Assembly: GCA_963855995.1 (NCBI GenBank)
Contig: OY979717.1
Coordinates: forward strand, 22,295,906-22,359,905
Direction of reading: 5' to 3'
DNA length: 64,000 nucleotides
Source: Muricea muricata
Taxonomy: Eukaryota > Cnidaria > Anthozoa > Malacalcyonacea > Plexauridae
A model generated the notes under the pieces. That model saw only the letters and a program-made list of their open reading frames with translations. It was not told where the DNA came from and ran no database searches. How positions within the stretch are numbered: position 1 is the first letter of the stretch; each line of letters starts with the position of its first letter. The translations under genes were made by a program, and so were the position numbers. Below are positions 1 to 11,239 of the stretch, piece by piece.

Positions 1-60
1 AATGGATCAGCGCGTTGGACTTCTAATTCAAAGGTTGTGGGTTCGAGTCCCATCGAGGGT
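1..60 (+). tRNA. tRNA-Arg(UCU), 5' end cut by the window
   Basis: This is the 3' 60 nt of a tRNA; by comparison with the copy at 932-1004, the first 13 nt lie before the window. The anticodon loop reads CTTCTAA (anticodon TCT). The anticodon stem TTGGA/TTCAA has five pairs including one G-U, and the T arm is GTGGG-TTCGAGT-CCCAT. The visible acceptor strand CGAGGGT ends at 60. A T6 run at 83-88 can serve as Pol III terminator. Unlike the copy at 932-1004 its anticodon stem has no mismatch, so it may be the functional member of the array. The 5' half cannot be checked. Confidence 0.85.
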
Positions 61-399
61 GATAGCTTCTTTAATCATTAAATTTTTTATCAATTTAGAC
101 ATAAGGTTTAATAAAATAAGCGATTCTGCACATTTTTTGCACTGTACGACATTTACAACTTACAATGCACAGAAAAGTTCATTTATTTTAGGATGCAGTA
201 AAGTTTTTCCAATAAAAATGTTCGTTTGCTACTGAATCACTCACCTGGGCAATACACTAATAATTTTGTAATTACAATAATTTTACACTCTACGACATTT
301 ACGACTTATAATGCACAAAAAATTTAAATTATTTTATGATGCAGTAAGATTTTTCCAATAAGAAAGTTCGTTTACTACTGAATCACTCTCCACAATAGT

Positions 400-472
400 A
401 CCCTCGTGGCGCAATTGATCAGCGCGTTGGGCTTCTAATTCAAAGGTTTTGAGTCCGAGTCCCATTGAGGGT
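400..472 (+). pseudogene. tRNA-Arg(UCU) pseudogene, array copy 2
   Basis: The copy starts ACCCTCG and ends TGAGGGT, so the acceptor stem still forms with one G-U pair, and the anticodon TCT is kept. The T arm is damaged: the TTC of the T loop has become TCC, which breaks the B box, and the T stem is altered. It is followed by the same flank as the other copies. It is probably no longer transcribed or folded as a tRNA. Confidence 0.75.
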
Positions 473-671
473 GGTAGATTTTTTAATCTTTAAATTTTTA
501 CATCATGATCAATTTAGACATTAGGTTTAATAAAGTATCAGATTCTGCACATTTTTTGCACCCTACGATATTTACGGCTTACAATGCACAAAAAATTTAA
601 ATTATTTTAGGAAGCAGAAAAATTTTTCCAATAGGAAGCTAATTTTTTACTGAAACTTTCGCCACGGCTGT

Positions 672-743
672 ACCCTTGTGGCGCAATTGATCAGCGCGTT
701 GGACTTCTAATTCAAAAGTTTTGGCTTCGACTCCATCGGGGGT
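672..743 (+). pseudogene. tRNA-Arg(UCU) pseudogene, array copy 3
   Basis: This copy has 72 nt, one less than the others. The D arm and anticodon loop are intact. The T stem reads TTGGC and the 3' acceptor strand CGGGGGT no longer pairs cleanly with ACCCTTG. It sits in the same repeated flank as its neighbours and is best read as a decayed duplicate. Confidence 0.7.
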
Positions 744-931
744 GGTAGATTCTTTAATGTTCTTTAAGTCATTGTAGACATTAGGTTTAATAAAATATCA
801 GATTCTGAACATATTTTGCACTCTACGACATTTACGACTTACAATGGACAGAAAATTTAAATTATTTTAGGATCCAGTAAAAATTTCTAATAGGGAAGTT
901 CGTTTACTTTTGAATCACTCTGCAGAATAGT

Positions 932-1004
932 ACCCTCGTGGCGCAATGGATCAGCGCGTTTGACTTCTAATTCGAAGGTTGTGGGTTCGAGTCCCATCGA
1001 GGGT
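932..1004 (+). tRNA. tRNA-Arg(UCU), array copy 4
   Basis: This is a full-length 73-nt cloverleaf without an intron. The acceptor stem ACCCTCG/CGAGGGT has seven perfect pairs, the D stem is GCGC/GCGC, the anticodon loop is CTTCTAA, and the T arm is GTGGG-TTCGAGT-CCCAT. The A box (TGGCGCAATGG) and B box (GGTTCGAGTCC) are intact, and T5 at 1021-1025 is a possible Pol III stop. The one flaw is in the anticodon stem, TTTGA against TTCGA, which leaves a T-C mismatch that the truncated copy at 1-60 lacks. It could be a tolerated variant or an early stage of decay. Confidence 0.85.
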
Positions 1005-1198
1005 GCGCGATTGTTTAATGTTTTTAAAATCCATTTAGACAGTACGTTTAATAGAACATCAGATTCAGTATAGTTTTTTCTACCTGCGAGAACTCCGACA
1101 TTCAAAGGCAAAGCACAGAAAATTTAAATTCTTTTTAAAGCTAGAAGTTTTTTCCAATAGGTAAATCCGGTTAATACTAGTTGAAACGCATTTGCATT

Positions 1199-1273
1199 AC
1201 CCTCTTGGCTGAATAGATCAGCGCGTTGGACTATTTTAATTCAAGGGATATGGGTTCGGGTGTCAACGAGTGT
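1199..1273 (+). pseudogene. tRNA-Arg pseudogene, array copy 5
   Basis: The A-box half is recognisable, but the anticodon loop is changed (ACTATTTTAAT instead of ACTTCTAAT), so the TCT anticodon is lost. The T arm and 3' acceptor strand (ACGAGTGT) are also damaged. This is the most degraded unit of the array. Confidence 0.65.
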
Positions 1274-1275
1274 GT

Positions 1276-1922
1276 GTGGGATTTTTTAAAAGAACATCAG
1301 ATTCTGAGAATTTTTCCATCTGGCAGACATTCAATATTCAATGCACCAGAAAAATTATATTCTTCAAAAAGCCAAAATTTTTGTGTCACAAGTTTTATCG
1401 CACTGTGACACGAAACCTATATATGTCATGGACTGTCGCTTGCAATATATGGTAGTTGTTCGCTATCGATCGTTCAGTGCACGGTTGGGGAAATAAAATG
1501 ACAAGTATTCAACTGAAGGGATTCATGAAGGAATTTTAGTCTGTGTTGTGTTCATCAGTTGATGATGGCACACTTTGTCCTAGTATTTGAAATTGTACAC
1601 TCTTTATCGTCTTTCGTACATCCTTACATTTGCATTACGGGTTAACAACACTCAAATTAAATCAATTTTCTTCACTCTCTTCGGTTTATTAATTCACGAT
1701 TGCTCGCTCAGGAAAAAGTGTGGTAGTAATTTTAAACAACTGAACATCTTCGGTGTTTCATGAGTTTAACGGTATTGAGCTACAATACATGTTGAATTAT
1801 ATTTTATAATATAGCATTTGTGAATCCTGAAGGGCTGGGTCAAAAAAATACTATATTTTGAATATAAACATTTCACCAACATGAAATCATTAAAAAATAC
1901 AGAGTAATTAAAAAACAAACAA
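1276..1922. other. No gene seen
   Basis: AT-rich sequence without a credible open reading frame, RNA gene or repeat that could be recognised. Confidence 0.5.
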
Positions 1923-2202
1923 AGAATAACTTATCTGTTAATAGTTGCAAGGGTCTGTGTGATTTTCTCTCTTTTAATAATGTTTTTAAATCGTTTGTTT
2001 TGTAAAACTTCACGTCTACAATTTTTGGTCGGACGCCATCTTTGTTTGACAGCGACAAATTTAGCGGGACAAAAAAGCGATATCAGCATATCAGGAACAA
2101 AAGGTCACAAAAAGCGATTTATTACATGATTATAGAGATTTATTCATCGATATGGCTGTGCGTAATAATCGTTCCAAATTAGCAATAGCCAATCGGCATC
2201 AA

Positions 2203-2292
2203 GAACGATAAAATTTCACTCGGTGAAAAATCATCGTTCACGGCCTTTGATTGGACGAACGATGTTTTTTCACCAGTGAAAATTTATCGTTC
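2203..2292. repeat. Fold-back palindrome
   Basis: GAACGATAAAATTTCACT at the left faces AGTGAAAATTTATCGTTC at the right with few mismatches. Inner arms GGTGAAAAATCATCGTTC and GAACGATGTTTTTTCACC extend the hairpin to a short loop at about 2240-2254. It contains no coding capacity and is likely a small fold-back element. Confidence 0.7.
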
Positions 2293-2616
2293 AGTGTTCT
2301 GATTGGCTGACCCGAACGTGCAACACCTGCTCGCAGGCTAGTGTAAACATGGAGTCTGATTTTACAAGTATTTTTTAACTCACCGAAAAGAGAGATTTAA
2401 GACAATTTCACTGATAAAACAACCACCTAAAATCATAACGACGACATTCGTGGCCTCATTAACTTGAAATAAACCTCATGGTTTCATTTTCAGCAAGAAA
2501 ACAAAGCAATAAATGGTAAGAAATTCCATTTTAATATTTTGCTTGAGTATTTGTTTTTGTCAGTAAGTTATATCCGTATCTTTATACACTCATCTTTATA
2601 CTCATATAATAAACAA

Positions 2617-2770
2617 ATTACTTCATGGTTGGTTCGTTTGTACGATTTTTATTTTTCACTCGTTGTGAAGGATCGCTAAACTCACTCGTTCGCTGCGCTC
2701 ACTCGTTCGTTTAACGATCCTTCACAACTCGTGAATAAAAATCGTACGCACTCACCAACCATGAAGTAAT
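2617..2770. repeat. Fold-back palindrome with GC-rich tip
   Basis: The ends are ATTACTTCATGGTTGGT and its reverse complement. The arms of about 65-70 bp match with few mismatches, and the centre reads CGTTCGCTGCGCTCACTCG. The hairpins at 4041-4197, 28222-28279 and 50675-50833 have a similar CTCG/CGAG-type tip, which suggests one structural family. Confidence 0.75.
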
Positions 2771-2855
2771 CTCTATATCTCAGTGACAAAAGCGATATCA
2801 GCACTGATAGAACTCAGTGGATATCAGGGACATATCGTTTTTATACTATACATAC

Positions 2856-2976
2856 TCCAATCAAAATATCGTATTTTTACCACGTGATGAGGTGATTTTT
2901 CACTATATTATACCTCAAATTCAAATTGTCCAATCAAAATATCGTATTGCTATCACGTGATGAGGTGATTTCTCAC
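2856..2976 (+). repeat. Direct duplication of a 48-bp segment
   Basis: Two copies, 2856-2904 and 2929-2976, begin TCCAATCAAAATATCGTATT and contain CACGTGATGAGGTGATTT. They are followed by short palindromes made of CTCACTTTTAAAGTGAG (about 2985-3035). No gene is associated. Confidence 0.65.
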
Positions 2977-3570
2977 TGAGTCTCACTTTTAAAGTGAGAT
3001 ACCACTGAATCTCACTTTTAAAGTGAGATTCAGTAAATATCTCACGCTGTCATGGCAACGCTTGTACACGCAAGCACAGATTGGAAAGTTCTCGTAAACA
3101 AAAATGGCGGAAGGTGCGAAAAGTTTGATGAACTTCACGAAGAATTATAAAGTATTTTGGAGGACAAGGACATTGAAAACACAAATATTTAAAATATTAA
3201 AAGGAATTTTCTGTACTTCTCGTTATAAAAATAAACAAAGAACTGGCTATTCTGTATTTTAGAGCATCGTATTTACGAAGGTATGTTCAACTTGAAAAAC
3301 TTAAAAGTTTATTCTTAGGGAAGTTTTTGATCTTCGGTATAATATATCATTTATAGACCCTCCGCTCGGGGGATTCAGTGAAATATTTCCTTCAGTGATG
3401 ATATTTCCCGAGGGCTTTAGCCCAAGAGTGCAGGTTTAATAACCTGTACGAAACAGAACTGTATGCGAAGCTAAATGTGTGTCCGTGTTTGATTATTACT
3501 TGTATATTTCTGCTCTACCAAACGGTATCGAGCACTCTGGCTATACACAGACGGAACCATTTCAATTCTG

Positions 3571-3680
<110 letters not shown>

Positions 3681-3681
3681 T

Positions 3682-4039
3682 TTATCACATACTTGTGCCT
3701 TTATCCGGGCGATAAAACGGTGACATAAAAACGATATGTCCCGTGATATCGTTTTTTGTCCCGCGATATCGTTTTTTGTCCCGCTCAAAACAAAGATGGC
3801 GTCCGACTGAAGGATCGATGAGAGATAAGAATAAAAATATTAAATAATACAAGGAAAAAAACACAAAGAAATTTGCAGCTATTAAAAGATAAGTTATTTT
3901 TGGTTTATTTTTGTAATTTCTACCTGTTTAGCGTATTTTAAACAATCATTTTGAATTCATTTTGAAATGTACTCGAAGTGTAAATAATTTAAAATATAAT
4001 CTGGTTTTTGCTCTAGATAAAGGCACAAGTATGTGATAA
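3682..4039. mobile_element. Insertion with 23-bp perfect inverted ends
   Basis: The segments 3682-3704 and 4017-4039 are perfect reverse complements (core CACATACTTGTGCC / GGCACAAGTATGTG). The interior includes the right arm of the larger 1923-3908 repeat. Together with the neighbouring palindrome at 4041-4197 it separates two long (TA)n tracts, as if it had inserted into a TA microsatellite. Confidence 0.6.
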
Positions 4040-4040
4040 A

Positions 4041-4197
4041 TAGGTTATCATATTCGAGACTCGGTAATATCAGTTTTATCGCTCTCTTTACGATATCATA
4101 TTTTGTCCCTCGTTCGCTGCGCTCTCTCGTGACAAAATATGGTATCGTCTCTCGAGCGATAAAACTGATATCACCTCGCCTCTCATATGATAACCTA
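4041..4197. repeat. Fold-back palindrome beside (TA)n
   Basis: The ends TAGGTTATCATAT and ATATGATAACCTA are inverted copies. The arms continue through TATCAGTTTTATCGCTC and its complement to a GC-rich tip, CGTTCGCTGCGCTCTCTCG. The arms are about 65 bp. No coding content. Confidence 0.75.
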
Positions 4198-4203
4198 TAC
4201 TTC

Positions 4204-4450
<247 letters not shown>

Positions 4451-5278
4451 TTAAACAAGAAGTGAAAAATAACAACCTAATTGGCCTTTGTGTTTCACCT
4501 CAAATCACTTTGAAATAGAACATCATGCTCATTATGGTTATTCGCAATATCGTGCCTCATCTTTGAGATATATTACATTTTTAATGTATGTTACAAATTT
4601 TGTTAAACGCATTTGGCAGTATCCCACTGCTCGAGAGATTAACAAAATGATAAATATCTTTGATAGCAATGGGCAGAATTTACAATATAGATTGAACAGA
4701 GATACAAATTGGCGGAGTAAATTTACACTCTTTAAAAATCTATGACTGTACAAGCAGAAATCGTAAATATTGTAGAAATTATATTAAGCAGACGATCTCA
4801 TTAAATTAGCGTATATCAGCATAAATAAGAGAGACGTTTATGGTGTCCCATTAGAGACACTGATAATTTTATAGCTTCTTGAAAAAAAATCATATATTTT
4901 TGTTTTTTTTATCGTTAAATTTAATTTTTGGCTCCAACATAATGTAATTCAAAATTATTTGTTCTGATTTGAAATGAAATTTCACATGTCCCATTGGAGA
5001 CAGTGCAAAAAATGACTGAATTAAATGAAATTTTACATGTCCCATTGGAGACAGTGCACAAAATGACATCATCTCCCAATAGGGGCCTGGTTCTAGAAAA
5101 AGATGGCGGATATGTTTAACAAATACAAAACAATGACGGCACAGAAAAGGCAAAGAAACGCTGAAAAAAAATTTGAAAAAAAATTTGAAACAAAGGCAAA
5201 GAAAGACTTTTGCAACCGAATTTAACCATTCAAAGATAATCTGCACAAGTCAAAGGCACCTTTCAAAAATAATCATGA

Positions 5279-5368
5279 ATGTTAACTCTAAAGCGAGTGG
5301 ACGTTTTAGAAGACGATTTACACAAGGAAGCTTCCATTGACGTGATCCGCTTGTGTATCTGGTTTTAA
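5279..5368 (+). pseudogene. Coding-like remnant in left arm of the palindrome
   Basis: An ATG at 5279 opens a frame beginning MLTLKRVDVLEDDLH, which stops at 5368 after an indel relative to the other arm. The same frame opens on the minus strand of the right arm (6415 down to 6260). Further left-arm blocks at about 5640-5830 (with DSDN and EYPA) also match a minus-strand frame of the right arm at about 6060-6220. Conserved reading in both arms suggests the palindrome formed from a protein-coding segment. The protein is not recognised. It could be a transposon protein or a captured host exon. Confidence 0.4.
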
Positions 5369-6259
5369 TGTATCCAGCTTGGAGTTAGAAAGAGGCCCAT
5401 TCATCGAATCCTTGGATGAAATTAAAAACCTGAATGGTAAAACACAGTACCTTGGCCACTGTCCGGACATTAAACATTATATCGCCAATATCTCAGGGTA
5501 GAATGCCGCCAGAGATACTAAATTCAGTAATTTTGTGGTGAAGTAAGAGCTCTATTTTGTAATAAACACTTTGTTGCTCAGCGTTGTTAACATCGGATAG
5601 TCTCGGTTCTATTCTAGTTCTGTTTGCCAGAGAGAAGAATAAAGACAAACTCGAACTGTCTGGAAGCAGGCCGAGGTACTGTATCTGTGATATTTATTTC
5701 CAAACTGTGTCTGATTCTGACAATCATGATCACTAAGTGCTCGAATACCCTGCCCAATGTGCTAAGAAACCAAGAAAACCAACATTCGCTCGAGGTAGTC
5801 CACAAAAGGCAACAGTTCTTACAAGTTCGTTCAACGAGAATAAATTAATAGAATAAATAATAATTAATAATTAATAGAATAATTAATAATTAATAGAATA
5901 ATAGTTTATTATCCAAGCCAGTAGCGAGCCTGTACTTAAATCTCTATCAGTTACAGCAATTTCAGGATTAGGACATCTTATTAGAACAAAGAAATGATAA
6001 TACAAGTACTAATTAATTTTGTGTGCTTTAATAGAAATTTGAATGTTTGTTTTTTGGCTTTATTTGGACGAATATATGGACTTTGGCTTTATTTGGACTT
6101 TGCGTGGCTTTGTTTGCCGTGGACTTCTTCGAGCGAGTGTCGGTTTTCTTGGTTCCTTAGTAACTAGGGCAGGGTATTCCAGCTCTTGATCATCATTGTC
6201 AGAATCAGTTTGAAAATAAATCTCACATATAGTGTACTACTCAGGTTTTTAATTTCATC

Positions 6260-6415
6260 CTAGGATTCGATGGATGGGCCTCTTTCTAACTCCAACCTTT
6301 TGCAAGTCATACTGGATACATTGAAACCAAATACCCAAGCCCCACGGATCACGTCAATGGAAGCTTCCTTGTGTAAATCGTCTTCTAAAACGTCCAATCG
6401 CTTCAGTGTTAACAT
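6260..6415 (-). pseudogene. Coding-like remnant in right arm of the palindrome
   Basis: The minus-strand frame starts with ATG at 6415 and runs 51 codons to a TAG at 6260. It shares LDVLEDDLHKEASIDVIR with the left arm apart from the Val/Leu difference at its start, and continues with RLELERGPSIES. At the position of the TAG the left arm has a TTG codon, so the stop looks secondary. No family was recognised. Confidence 0.4.
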
Positions 6416-6509
6416 TCGTGATTACTTTTGAAACCTGCCTTTGACTTGTGCAGATTATCTTTGAATGGTTAACTTCGGTTGCAAAAGTCTTTCTTTGCCT
6501 TTTGTTTTC

Positions 6510-6810
6510 AATGGGACATGTGAAATTTCATTTCCATCAGTCATTTTTTGCACTGTATCCAATGGGACATGTGAAATTTCATTTAAATCAGTCATTTTTG
6601 CACTGTCTCTAATGGGACATGTGAAATTTCATCTCAATCTGTCATTTTTGCACTGTATCCAATGGGACATGTGAAATTTCATTTCAATCAGTCATTTTTT
6701 GCACTGTCTCTAATGGGACATGTGAAATTTTATTTCAATCTATCTTTTTTGCACTGTCTTCAATGGGACATGTGAAATTTCGTTTCAAATCAATACAAAT
6801 CATTTTGAAT
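6510..6810 (+). repeat. 50-bp tandem repeat, six copies
   Basis: Units start at 6510, 6561, 6611, 6661, 6712 and 6762, each with AATGGGACATGTGAAATTTC followed by a TTTTTGCACTGT segment. The inverted left arm has only about two comparable units (4975-5065), so the array changed in copy number after the palindrome formed. Confidence 0.85.
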
Positions 6811-6926
6811 TACATTATGTTGGAACCAAAAATCAAATTTAACGATAAAAAAACAAAGATATATGACTTTTTTTTCAAGAAATTATAAAACTATCAGTAT
6901 CTCTAATGGGACACCATAGTAACGTT

Positions 6927-8038
6927 ATCTAAAAAAATAAACGTCGTGATTAAAGACACTAAAAGATCGATAAGCATTTGGGGCAGGGCATATTCATACA
7001 TTCGTTTTAGGCTGCACGGATAGTTTCTTTTGAAATCGACTGTTTCTACAGCTTCTTAGTGAACACGAATATTGATATGAATAAATGGTCCGACGAAAGT
7101 CGCAAAACTGATAGGAATCTTTTATTATGTCAAATTTGGGGGTAAAATATATATTTTCTAACATTATAAAAATCTATGCATACACTGCCATATATTACAA
7201 GCTAGAAATGTAGGTCCTTTGAACAGAGCCAGAGGGACACAAGTCCCACAATTCCATACAGATAATCCTCTCTCATCGTCTCTCCGCCATTGTCTCTCAT
7301 CGTTTCTCTCATCACAGTACTTTTCCTCGGTATTTCTACTTTCTGAAAGGTATATGGAGTCAACATGCAGGAACCTTTGACACCTATTCTTTATATTATA
7401 TGAGCATCATACATTTATTCTGTACTTTTAATCACCGGGCATAGTAAAGAGTATTGTTTGCTATTAATCTCCACCAATCAAGGGAAGATTTAATGAGAAA
7501 CAATTTTATAATTTAGCTCGAGAGAATTTTGAAATATTAGTGACTCTTCCGCCATCAAAACATTGCTGCACACGAGTATCTAATCTCAACTGCTCTCGTT
7601 ATCTTTTTTTCCATTTGCTAGTTGCTAGGACTGAATTACTTTCGCTTGAATGAGACGCAAAAACCACAATTAATAAGTAAAAGCTTTCCGTTTCAAAGCT
7701 AATAGAGCAAATTTTGGACTTAAAATGCAAAAAAAAAACAATGAGGAAACCGGTGATATTTTAACGAAAATGAGTATTTTCTAGAAGAGGTTAAGACGTG
7801 TCCCATCCTGTTTTGTAAAACTCACCTGTGTAGATTGAAAGAGACTATAGCGACTTTTGTGATGTAGTTTAAAACACTGATGTTAAAATATTTTCAGAGG
7901 CACTTCATTATTTGATGTTTGTGGTATTGCACCGAGTTTTTTACATCCACAAGGCATTGGTTCATTTCCGGCCGTATTTTTATCCAGTCCTATTAAGACC
8001 AAGAAATGTATTTTAAGAAATGTTATTCAGAGAACGTA
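6927..8038. other. No gene seen
   Basis: No credible gene. A short stretch at about 6985-7045 (ATATTCATACATTC, then TTTCTTTTGAAAT) resembles the interior of the hAT-type MITE at 36249-36439 and may be a remnant of a relative. Confidence 0.45.
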
Positions 8039-8547
8039 CAGGGTGTCCCAAAAAAACCCAAAAACTATTGAAAATGATCTATTGCTAGAATTTCAATGCC
8101 TAGCACTAAATTAATTGAACCGACGTGAGTGGATAAACTATTGACATAACCGTCATAATTAATAGTAATACTCAGTGTTAACCATTTTTATTTCAGACAA
8201 AAAAAACTAAACCTACGAGTGCATATTAAAAATGCAATCAAATTTTATGCATGGGTTATCTTAGCCTATTCAATTTGGTTTTTATCAATATTACCTACAG
8301 GTATAAGTTGTTTCAGCTGGGAAAATGACGACATCAAACAAACTAGCAAGATAGTATTGTTTTCATTTTTTCTAAGCCTGATTTGCTTTAAGAGATTAGA
8401 GAAAATAATTTACAAATGTAAATTCCCATGAGCAAAACAAACGTACTTTACAAAGATACTTTAATTTTTTAACAAGTGCTATGGCATTCAAATGTTAACA
8501 ATAGGTGATTTCAATAGTTTTGGGGGCTTATTTTGTGGGACACCCTG
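8039..8547. mobile_element. 509-bp MITE with TA target duplication
   Basis: The ends are CAGGGTGTCCCA and TGGGACACCCTG, followed inward by further inverted similarity (AACTATTGAAA at about 8065 against TTTCAATAGTTTTG near 8509-8523). The element is flanked on both sides by TA (8037-8038 and 8548-8549), as in Tc1/mariner-type elements. It encodes no transposase. A 70-codon frame at 8219-8431 with two hydrophobic stretches lies inside but has no recognisable relative. Confidence 0.75.
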
Positions 8548-8830
8548 TAGTCAGGCTTCACTGGGAATATTAGAAACAAACCTAATGTGAGTCCAACACA
8601 AGCATCATTTTTTGAACGTCGAAGCAGTTCTAGAAGACTACTAGGTGCCAAAAAGTTGAAATCGGACGCAAACAGACATTATAATTTACAAGCAATAAGT
8701 TACACAGAACCTAAGAATGCATCAATTAGATGAAGATCGTTTCTTGAAAGCTCTCTTCAGTATTGAATGAAGCGTTACACTCGACTGATCAGACAGATGG
8801 CGCTTTCACCGAAGAAGAACTCTCAAAGCA

Positions 8831-8863
8831 ATCAAGGAGATGTCATCATGACATCTCCTTGAT
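8831..8863. repeat. Perfect 15-bp palindrome with 3-nt loop
   Basis: ATCAAGGAGATGTCA, then TCA, then the exact reverse complement. It lies in otherwise unassigned sequence. Confidence 0.8.
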
Positions 8864-11230
8864 GGCCTTTGAGACATCTAACAATGCCCAGAACAGGATA
8901 AGAGGATAGGAATCGTATTCGGTTCAATTGTGGTGCAAGCCAACGGCTTGACGCTCTTCACCTCGCAGCAGCTGCTTTGAAAGTGCTTGAAAGAGAGTTC
9001 CGCAACCCTGCACGAAAACAAGGTAACCGCACTGGTAATAATGATCATGATATCTAGATCTCATTAGACCCTCGGCTGAGAATGCATACCCCAAATCCCG
9101 ATTTGATTTGATTTGATAACCGACACCAATATTAATGTTAGTACTATTTGTTTCATAAAGTAAAATTGAAGTTAAAATATTCTTATTGAGCAGATACTTT
9201 AATTATACGAATTTTGAAAACCATTAACGTAACGTGTGCGGCTGTTTAATGAAACGTCCATGCTGTCGCGACGAAGACGATTTTTGGCTAAATCCCATTG
9301 TCCAAGTGTACAAATCCCATAATCGCCCAGTGGCAGTCTTGCTCAAATCATAATTCCATTCCAATTTTGTATTGGTTTTTTGCCAATAAATTGCAGTATC
9401 CAATTTGCGCAGTAAAAAATTGACAAATTCCTTGGACCGCATACGGGAACGGTCAAGAAAAAATTTACACTCACAAGGAAAAATACATTTCCCTTAACTT
9501 ATCTGCGCAAAGGGTATTGCGGTACTAATATATTTTTGCTATTTTTTGACCTTCAGCTCAGAGATGTGAATTAGTTCTCACAGTCAGTGCTGTCTTAAAA
9601 TACACAATATAAATACTAAAATGTAAGAGAAACGTTATACTGAAATGCATGAATATTTTTTGATGCCAAACATACAATTTGCGGCGCTTGGGCACAAGTT
9701 ACATGACGTCAGAGTTTGTATACTAATGATGACTGCAAATTAGTCGAAACGCCGTAAATTAATTAAATGGGATATCTATTCACGGAGGCTCCTTTGCTTT
9801 GTAGTTTCTAAAATACGTCCCTCCTTTTCCAAGCGCAAACAGTGATAAGAATCAAGTACAACCTTCAAGAAACCTCTTTTAATTTGTAATGTGCTAGTTT
9901 GATTTGTTTGTAGTTACGGCTGATGACGGACTGTGGGGGCACATTATTTTAACTGATAATTCGTAGTCAAGTCTAAGTTGTAATTTAGTTGCAGACATGT
10001 TTATATTTTTTATGTAGAGAAGCAAAAATACTTTTACAGGGCTAGTGTAATTCCTAGAAAATAATTCCTACAAAAAAACTTAACTATAACCTTTCTTTGC
10101 GATTATATCACTTTCAATTTTTTATTTATTTAAGGTTCTATTTCATCTACATGATATTCACAAACAATTTGAGTAGTATAGATTCAAGAGCGCTCAACTG
10201 GCAAGGCTTTCATGGCAAAATATTTACAATTAATGGAATCTTTAATAACAATTTTGTTGTTGCTAAAATGGTTTCATGCTATCTTCGAAAGGAATTATCA
10301 GGTAACTCTCAATTTTTCTTTGATGGTTTATTATTTTAAGATATTTTTAGTAATAATAATAAATCAAGCTATATATTAAAAATTCATAAACACTGTCACA
10401 GTAAAAAAATTGTATCATTATTGTAAAAATGGTATTCTGGCAACTAACCCTACGTCCGGTCTCCGTGTGACAAAACAGTCATTTGTAGCTTACTATATAA
10501 GGCGATATAAAATCGGAATATCGTAGCTGCATATATCCATGTGCTTTGTTTATGTTTTCAAATTCAATTTAATGTATTTTCGCTGGGTATAACTGTTTCT
10601 CCACGGGCCTACTGCGTTTTGCAAAAGTAAAAACACAACGTTTTACTCCAAGTGTAAAGTGATGTGTTGGCTAAGTGTAGGCGTCTGTTGAGTGAGTCTA
10701 TCTGTGCCTCCACAAAATTTTGATCAACATCTACAACGTTCCAGATAGCACTCATGTTGATGAAAACTGCCTTCAGGAAGAAGATACATTAGATTTTCCC
10801 CAAACACTTGAGCGAAATATGCAAGTCAAGCGATAAAACAAAACCGTTTCCGGATAAGGATCGCGTAATACAACTGTGAAACTACAGTTTGTTTGAAAAT
10901 GCGCATACGGATGGCGCTTGTTTTTAAACGCAGAATTCCGATCCGGACATCCGTTCGATAATTCCCGCGTGGCTTGGATTATAAGGAAATTTAACGCGTG
11001 GCAGTTTAGCATGCACTGGCCTCTTGTCGAGACTCGGTTATCTCTTCCTTGCAGCCAGCGGGATTAGCCAATCACCGTGCATCACTCGTATAAACAGGAA
11101 GCGGAGGATTGTAAAATAACCAAGCAACTGAGGGCAATATATTCCTGTACGTCAGCACACTAATCTTCGCGGCAATCTTATTCGCGCGTTGCAATGCGAA
11201 GCAAACGCTTTGTCAAGACAAACATCGAAC
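8864..11230. other. No gene seen
   Basis: Intergenic sequence. No gene, RNA or terminal-repeat element could be supported. The part from about 10900 is richer in GC and leads into the receptor promoter. Confidence 0.5.
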
Positions 11231-11239
11231 ATTTAGCAG

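Larger units (their letters stand above)
1..1275 (+). repeat. Tandem array of tRNA-Arg units
   Basis: Five tRNA-like units lie head to tail, all on the plus strand, separated by related spacers. Unit starts at 400, 672, 932 and 1199 give periods of 260-272 bp; the first interval is about 412 bp because part of the spacer is itself duplicated (about 120-240 and 275-390). Each spacer carries the same landmarks: a TTTGCACT-like segment, CGACATTTAC, TTTTTCCAATA and ACTGAATCACTC. This points to repeated unequal exchange of a whole gene-plus-flank unit rather than to SINE insertion. The array may extend to the left of the window. Confidence 0.8.
4835..6926. mobile_element. 2.1-kb imperfect palindrome (large fold-back element)
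   Basis: The whole interval reads as two inverted arms, about 4835-5820 and 6110-6926, around a centre of roughly 290 bp. Matching landmarks run outward in mirror order: GTGTCCCATTAGAGACAC at 4843-4860 and its counterpart at about 6898-6915; the CACATGTCCCATTGGAGACA repeats; TTCAAAGATAATCTGCACAA; GAAGACGATTTACACAAGG; TTGGAGTTAGAAAGAGGCCC. The left arm carries about 240 bp (5435-5690) that the right arm lacks, while the right arm has more copies of a 50-bp tandem repeat. A transcript across it would form long double-stranded RNA. No transposase is visible. Confidence 0.75.

Noticed and set aside
6510-6810. Regular repeats as a possible CRISPR array
   Set aside because: The units are contiguous tandem repeats without unique spacers, in an animal genome; no CRISPR array is present.
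9224-9442. 72-codon minus-strand frame with several Trp residues
   Set aside because: Composition looks somewhat protein-like, but no family, neighbouring exon or repeat copy supports it.
9721-9765. TGATGACTGCAAATTAGTCGAAACG, reminiscent of a hammerhead core
   Set aside because: The first core base is A instead of C, the helix would have to use core bases, and no enclosing stem forms; too weak to list as an RNA.
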